A stretch of DNA of 10,997 nucleotides from an uncultured Chlorobiota bacterium (GTDB taxonomy: Bacteria; Bacteroidota; Bacteroidia; Bacteroidales; JAADGE01), in contig CAMZKI010000254.1 of the NCBI GenBank assembly GCA_947311125.1, positions 1 through 10,997 on the forward strand, read 5' to 3'. Positions 7,997 to 10,997 of the stretch are shown here, in pieces. Position 1 is the first letter of the stretch. Every line of letters starts with the position of its first letter. Both the position numbers and the translations under genes were made by a program. The notes under the pieces were generated by a model. The model was not told where the DNA came from, did not search any database, and saw only the letters and a program-made list of their open reading frames with translations.

Positions 7997-8004
7997 CAAA
8001 AATA
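7997..8004 (-). promoter_or_regulatory. Candidate Bacteroidota -7 promoter element for lepA
   Basis: On the - strand this reads TATTTTTG, a perfect match to the Bacteroidota -7 consensus TAnnTTTG. It lies 32 bp upstream of the lepA GTG start, giving a short leader of roughly 25 nt. No clear TTTG -33 element is visible at the expected distance upstream; that region is a T-rich run. AT-rich DNA makes chance matches likely, but the site sits in the largest gap of the - strand genes, where a promoter is expected. Confidence 0.4.
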
Positions 8005-8054
8005 CGCTTTTTTAGTAAATAAAAAATTTTGCTTACGGTAATGATCTGTATAAA

Positions 8055-9497
8055 TCAGGATAACCGTTCTTTTTTTGATTTGTGAAACAAATCTATTGCC
8101 ACAACAGCTGCAGTAAAACCCCAAAAAGGCACAGATGCTTTATCTGTATCAAGAAAGTTATTTAAAAAGGCATGAATGTAGTACGTTATTAGCCCTGCTA
8201 ATATACTGATAACAAGTATTCGCGTATCTTTATCTCTTGATTTATAATAAGCTTTTACCCCTGTAATTATTGTAGTGACAACAATTGCAATAAAGGTCAA
8301 AAGTCCTAATATGCCTGATTCGGCAAGAGGTCCTATATATTCGCTGTGAGCATTTCCGACATCTCCGAAATTTGTACTGATAATTGTCCTGTCGTAAGAC
8401 ATTTGATAGGGAGCATATTGAAACATATACGTTCCGGGACCGAAGCCGAATACCGGTTTTTCATTAAACATTTTAAAAGCAGAGTTCCAGCGATTTATTC
8501 TTTCAAGATTTGATGCGTCAGTTGCAATATTAGTAACAGAGCTGACATGTTTTTCCAAATCGGAAGAAGAGTCTTGTCTGTTTTTTTTCATCGAATCGAT
8601 AATTTGAAACTGAAACAGAAAAAATAAGAGTGTAACGGTTATTCCGCTGAAAATTAAAATATACCTGTTTATTTTTAATCTGATAATGATATAAATAATC
8701 AGGACAGCAACTATACTTATCCAAGCAGCACGGGAATATGAGAATGTAACAGCAAAAAGAAAAATAATAACAAGGAAAAAGTTTATAATTTCAAAACCGG
8801 CGTTTCGTTTTTTTATAAAAAGCCAGCCGAATAACACAGGAACAAACATTGCCAAAACAGCTCCGTAGGAAGTATGGTCGTTATAAAACGGTTTCATAAC
8901 GCCTTGGGCTATTTTTTTAATAAACAAGCCCGTGCTTATGTGATTATACAAAGTGTAAAAAATTATGATTACAAAGGCTGAAATATATACCCATAAAAAT
9001 TTTTTAATAAAGTTTTTATCTTTGAAAAAATGTGCAGCCATAAAATACAGCGGGATAACAAACCATATTCGAGACAGCAAGAACTTGAAAGAAACAACGG
9101 GCATTGAACTGGTTATGCTTGTAACAAGTATCCAAAATAAATTAATTAAAACAGCTATCGAAACGGGGTGTCGCAAAATCTTTTTGTCAATGGTTTCACC
9201 TGTCAGTATTTTAAGGGTAAAAACCAGCAACAGTCCGATTAAAAGAAGTTCCGAAGGAACGGATATATCCGTCGGTGTTTCGGGAATAAACTCTGAAATG
9301 AGAAGCGAAAGCGGAGTAAAGAAAACCGTTAAGAGAAAAGTTAATTTTAAATCAGTAAGTGCGTACCACAAAATTAAAAAAATGAATGGAACGGCAAGTC
9401 CGTAATAAATATCAAAATAAATGAGAATTAAATTTAAAAAGATATAAAGCAGAGATGCCGAAAAAAGTAATTTATTATTTTTAAAAGCAGCGAGCAT
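8055..9497 (-). CDS. O-antigen ligase / Wzy-type polymerase family membrane protein
   Basis: This is a polytopic inner-membrane protein of 480 residues with about a dozen hydrophobic segments. It has the layout of the Wzy_C (O-antigen ligase/polymerase) superfamily. The characteristic SRAAW (255-259) is followed by two spans. A large, probably periplasmic loop (about 298-385) then contains NRWNSA (335-340), GFGPGTY (351-357) and NAHSEY (382-387). H384, just before PLAESGILGLL, corresponds to the conserved histidine expected in these enzymes. Such proteins polymerise or transfer undecaprenyl-linked glycans at the periplasmic face. Sequence alone does not separate a polymerase (Wzy) from a ligase (WaaL). 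The Wzz-like gene 6 bp upstream, probably cotranscribed, slightly favours a polymerase. Topology was judged by eye. Confidence 0.82.
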   Translation of the reverse strand: MLAAFKNNKLLFSASLLYIFLNLILIYFDIYYGLAVPFIFLILWYALTDLKLTFLLTVFFTPLSLLISEFIPETPTDISVPSELLLIGLLLVFTLKILTGETIDKKILRHPVSIAVLINLFWILVTSITSSMPVVSFKFLLSRIWFVIPLYFMAAHFFKDKNFIKKFLWVYISAFVIIIFYTLYNHISTGLFIKKIAQGVMKPFYNDHTSYGAVLAMFVPVLFGWLFIKKRNAGFEIINFFLVIIFLFAVTFSYSRAAWISIVAVLIIYIIIRLKINRYILIFSGITVTLLFFLFQFQIIDSMKKNRQDSSSDLEKHVSSVTNIATDASNLERINRWNSAFKMFNEKPVFGFGPGTYMFQYAPYQMSYDRTIISTNFGDVGNAHSEYIGPLAESGILGLLTFIAIVVTTIITGVKAYYKSRDKDTRILVISILAGLITYYIHAFLNNFLDTDKASVPFWGFTAAVVAIDLFHKSKKERLS

Positions 9498-9503
9498 TAA
9501 GCG

Positions 9504-10523
9504 TTATTCTTTTTCGGCTTTTGCCTTAAAGTTTTTGAAAAAATCTGCAAACGCAACAAAAAGAACGGCAAAAATAAAACTTGAAAGTGTTGACAGGGTA
9601 ACAATAAGCCAACGAACCGGTTTTGATTTTTTTTCAGCAGGCTCTGCTTTTTCAACTATATAAATATTTGACAGGTTTTGTCCGTATTCAACTCCGGCCT
9701 CTACCCATTTTCCTTTCAAATCGCTTAAACGTTCCTGCTCAAATTCGATAAATTTTGACAGTTCCAGGTAAATATGTCCGTATTTTTTCAGACTGTTTAG
9801 TTTGTCTTCAAGATATTTTATTCCTTCTCTTGATATTTTCCCGCCGGCAATGCCCTCTGCAAGTCCGGATGTGTAAGCTGTTATTTGTTGTGTATAATCA
9901 AGGATTCCCAACTTATTTAAAGCAGTGAGCGAATCTGACATTTTTTGAATTTGCCGACTCAGTTTTTTATATTCATACTCAACTATAAGCAGAGCATTCC
10001 AAGCTCGCCCTTTATGCAAGTTATTCAAAACGGTATCACCGTATAATGAAATTTCGTTGGCAATATCTGCGGCATATTGAGGGTCCTCATCATAAACTTC
10101 TATTTTTACGGATTGAAATTTTGTTTTTTTGAAAGAAATATTACTGTTATATGTATCATAAAGTTCCGTTTTTGCAAACCTTGACGTTGTATCAATACCG
10201 TAATGCTCCCACAAATTAAATTTATCAACAATATGATTCAGTATTTCGTTTGACTGCAACACCTGCAACAGTTGCTCCGTCTCTTCTTCTTCCCCGAAAG
10301 CCATCATATTCCCTTTTGTATTTCCAAGCAAAGCCTTAGAAACCGAGACCGAAGATGCCGGGTATAATATTACCGTAGATTTATAAAGCGGTGTTATAAG
10401 CAATGATATTATAATTGACACAACAGCTCCTATAAGGGTAATTATAGTTATCGGTTTTCTTTTTTTATACAGAAAAATCAAAAGGTCTTGCGAATCATTT
10501 GAAAAATTACTTTTGTCTGCCAT
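9504..10523 (-). CDS. Wzz-type chain-length determinant / polysaccharide co-polymerase
   Basis: Proteins of this type sit in the inner membrane and set the length of, or help export, lipid-linked polysaccharide. The 339 residues have the expected two-span layout. A short cytosolic N-terminus leads to a first membrane span (about 25-46, ending LLITPLYKST), then a long periplasmic part with helical, coiled-coil-prone stretches (about 170-275). A proline-containing stretch EPAEKKSKPVRW (294-305) precedes a second span (about 305-327). The chain ends shortly after in a basic, charged tail. There is no Walker-type tyrosine kinase domain and no tyrosine-rich tail, so this is a stand-alone co-polymerase rather than a Wzc-type kinase. 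The ATG at 10523 lies 9 bp after the tyrS stop, and the Wzy/ligase-type gene follows after 6 bp. The specific polysaccharide cannot be told. Confidence 0.82.
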   Translation of the reverse strand: MADKSNFSNDSQDLLIFLYKKRKPITIITLIGAVVSIIISLLITPLYKSTVILYPASSVSVSKALLGNTKGNMMAFGEEEETEQLLQVLQSNEILNHIVDKFNLWEHYGIDTTSRFAKTELYDTYNSNISFKKTKFQSVKIEVYDEDPQYAADIANEISLYGDTVLNNLHKGRAWNALLIVEYEYKKLSRQIQKMSDSLTALNKLGILDYTQQITAYTSGLAEGIAGGKISREGIKYLEDKLNSLKKYGHIYLELSKFIEFEQERLSDLKGKWVEAGVEYGQNLSNIYIVEKAEPAEKKSKPVRWLIVTLSTLSSFIFAVLFVAFADFFKNFKAKAEKE

Positions 10524-10532
10524 AATTTCGTA

Positions 10533-10785
10533 TTATTCGGTTATTATAATTGAATATTTTTTCTTTCCTTGCCTGAAAACAAGATATTTTTCCTTAATAA
10601 GGTGCTTTGCTGTTATGGGTTCATCAGGGTCGGTAAATTTTTCCATATTCAAACTCAAACCGTTGTCTTTAATCAATCGTCTTACTTCACCTTTTGATTT
10701 GAAAACCGATGTTTTTTCCGCAAGCAAGTCAAAAATATTAATTCCTTCGCATAAAACGGCTTTACTTATTTTAAAATGAGGAACA
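10533..10785 (-). pseudogene. tyrS: Tyrosyl-tRNA synthetase, C-terminal part only (5' end lost at inverted junction)
   Basis: Read on the - strand from 10784 to the stop at 10533-10535, these bases encode 83 residues of the tyrosyl-tRNA synthetase C-terminus. It begins VPHFKISKAVLCEG and contains the S4-like RNA-binding domain (LLAEKTSVFKSKGEVRR, then GLSLN) and the family-typical end KYLVFRQGKKKYSIII. Upstream of the first codon the sequence stops looking like the enzyme, because the DNA turns round into an inverted copy of the same gene. The Rossmann catalytic domain with HIGH and KMSKS motifs is therefore absent from this strand. tyrS is normally essential, so the truncation is more likely a fold-back artefact than a dead gene. 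It lies 9 bp upstream of the Wzz-like gene. Confidence 0.8.
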
Positions 10786-10997
10786 AAAGAGCAAATTACG
10801 GCATTGGATGAAAAAACTTTTAATGACGTTTTTGTCGGTGTTCCTCATTTTAAAATAAGTAAAGCCGTTTTATCCGAAGGAATTAATATTTTTGACTTGC
10901 TTGCGGAAAAAACATCGGTTTTCAAATCAAAAGGTGAAGTAAGACGATTGATTAAAGACAACGGTTTGAGTTTGAATATGGAAAAATTTACCGACCC
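10627..10997. repeat. Large imperfect palindrome: 159-bp inverted arms around 53 nt
   Basis: The left arm is 10627-10785 and the right arm is 10839-10997, which runs to the window end and may continue beyond it. Aligned base by base, the reverse complement of the left arm equals the right arm at 158 of 159 positions; the exception pairs 10750 with 10874. The 53-nt centre (10786-10838) is not itself palindromic and continues the + strand tyrS reading frame. Both arms are tyrS coding sequence. This geometry is typical of a fold-back chimera or a palindromic assembly end, although a real inverted duplication would look the same. Confidence 0.92.
10786..10997 (+). CDS. tyrS: Tyrosyl-tRNA synthetase, internal fragment (second, inverted copy)
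   Basis: The + strand here reads in one frame for 70 codons, then runs off the window. It starts KEQITALDEKTFNDVF, continues VGVPHFKISKAVLSEG, and then gives the same S4-like domain as the opposite-strand copy. An in-frame TGA at 10777-10779 lies just before it, inside the left arm, so the authentic frame begins at the inversion junction. The 16-17 residues from the palindrome centre extend the match to the enzyme towards its N-terminus and are missing from the - strand copy. Within the shared part the only difference is Ser (TCC) here versus Cys (TGC) on the other strand. It is a partial gene at both ends, probably an artefactual duplicate of the one tyrS. Confidence 0.75.

Noticed and set aside
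7981..8054. Rho-independent terminator between the Wzy/ligase-like gene and lepA
   Set aside because: The best inverted match is GCAAAA with TTTTGC, only six pairs, AT-rich and without a clean following T run, so it is not convincing.
8965..9405. 146-codon open frame on the + strand opposite the Wzy/ligase-like gene
   Set aside because: It is antisense to membrane-span coding sequence, shows no domain or start signal, and is explained by codon use on the other strand.
10513..10779. 88-codon open frame on the + strand across the end of the tyrS copy
   Set aside because: It is antisense to clear tyrosyl-tRNA synthetase coding sequence and ends at the TGA inside the left arm of the palindrome.
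10627..10997. Palindrome read as an intrinsic terminator, a transposon end pair or a CRISPR-like repeat
   Set aside because: The arms are 159 bp of protein-coding sequence, far longer than a terminator. There is no transposase or target duplication and no spaced repeat series.

Overview
The window looks like AT-rich chromosomal DNA from a member of the Bacteroidota. The LepA protein follows the Bacteroides-type sequence closely. A one-membrane-span protein (1152-1679) resembles a family I know only from Bacteroidota. A perfect Bacteroidota-type -7 promoter element (TAnnTTTG) lies upstream of lepA, and translation starts are preceded by A-rich stretches rather than Shine-Dalgarno sequences. 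I cannot name a genus. The content is ordinary housekeeping and cell-surface genes. I find no CRISPR array, tRNA, rRNA, insertion sequence, phage gene or convincing new defence or mobile system.

Layout. Positions 1-180 are non-coding, starting with a degenerate TAAA/ATAA tract that almost lacks G. A type I mannose-6-phosphate isomerase (manA) follows on the + strand (181-1155). Every other complete gene is on the - strand. In transcription order from the right these are: a tyrS 3' end, a Wzz-type chain-length protein, a Wzy/O-antigen-ligase-type membrane protein, lepA, asnS, a short transaldolase, a cystathionine beta-synthase-type enzyme, a cystathionine gamma-lyase/synthase, and the one-span protein, whose stop codon overlaps the manA stop in a shared TTAA.

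How the genes fit together. The two PLP enzymes at 1714-3853 lie 16 bp apart and together would make cysteine from homocysteine and serine (reverse transsulfuration). lepA, asnS and the truncated tyrS serve translation. The Wzz and Wzy/ligase proteins, 6 bp apart, probably act on a surface polysaccharide, but no glycosyltransferases, flippase or tyrosine kinase are present. manA and the transaldolase belong to sugar-phosphate metabolism.

The clearest anomaly is the right end. Positions 10627-10785 are repeated in inverted orientation at 10839-10997, matching at 158 of 159 positions around a 53-nt asymmetric centre. Both arms encode the same C-terminal part of tyrosyl-tRNA synthetase, head to head, so no intact tyrS is visible. 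A fold-back (chimeric or assembly) artefact is the simplest explanation; a real inverted duplication is the alternative. A second point is an extra coiled-coil segment of about 75 residues inside the asparaginyl-tRNA synthetase.
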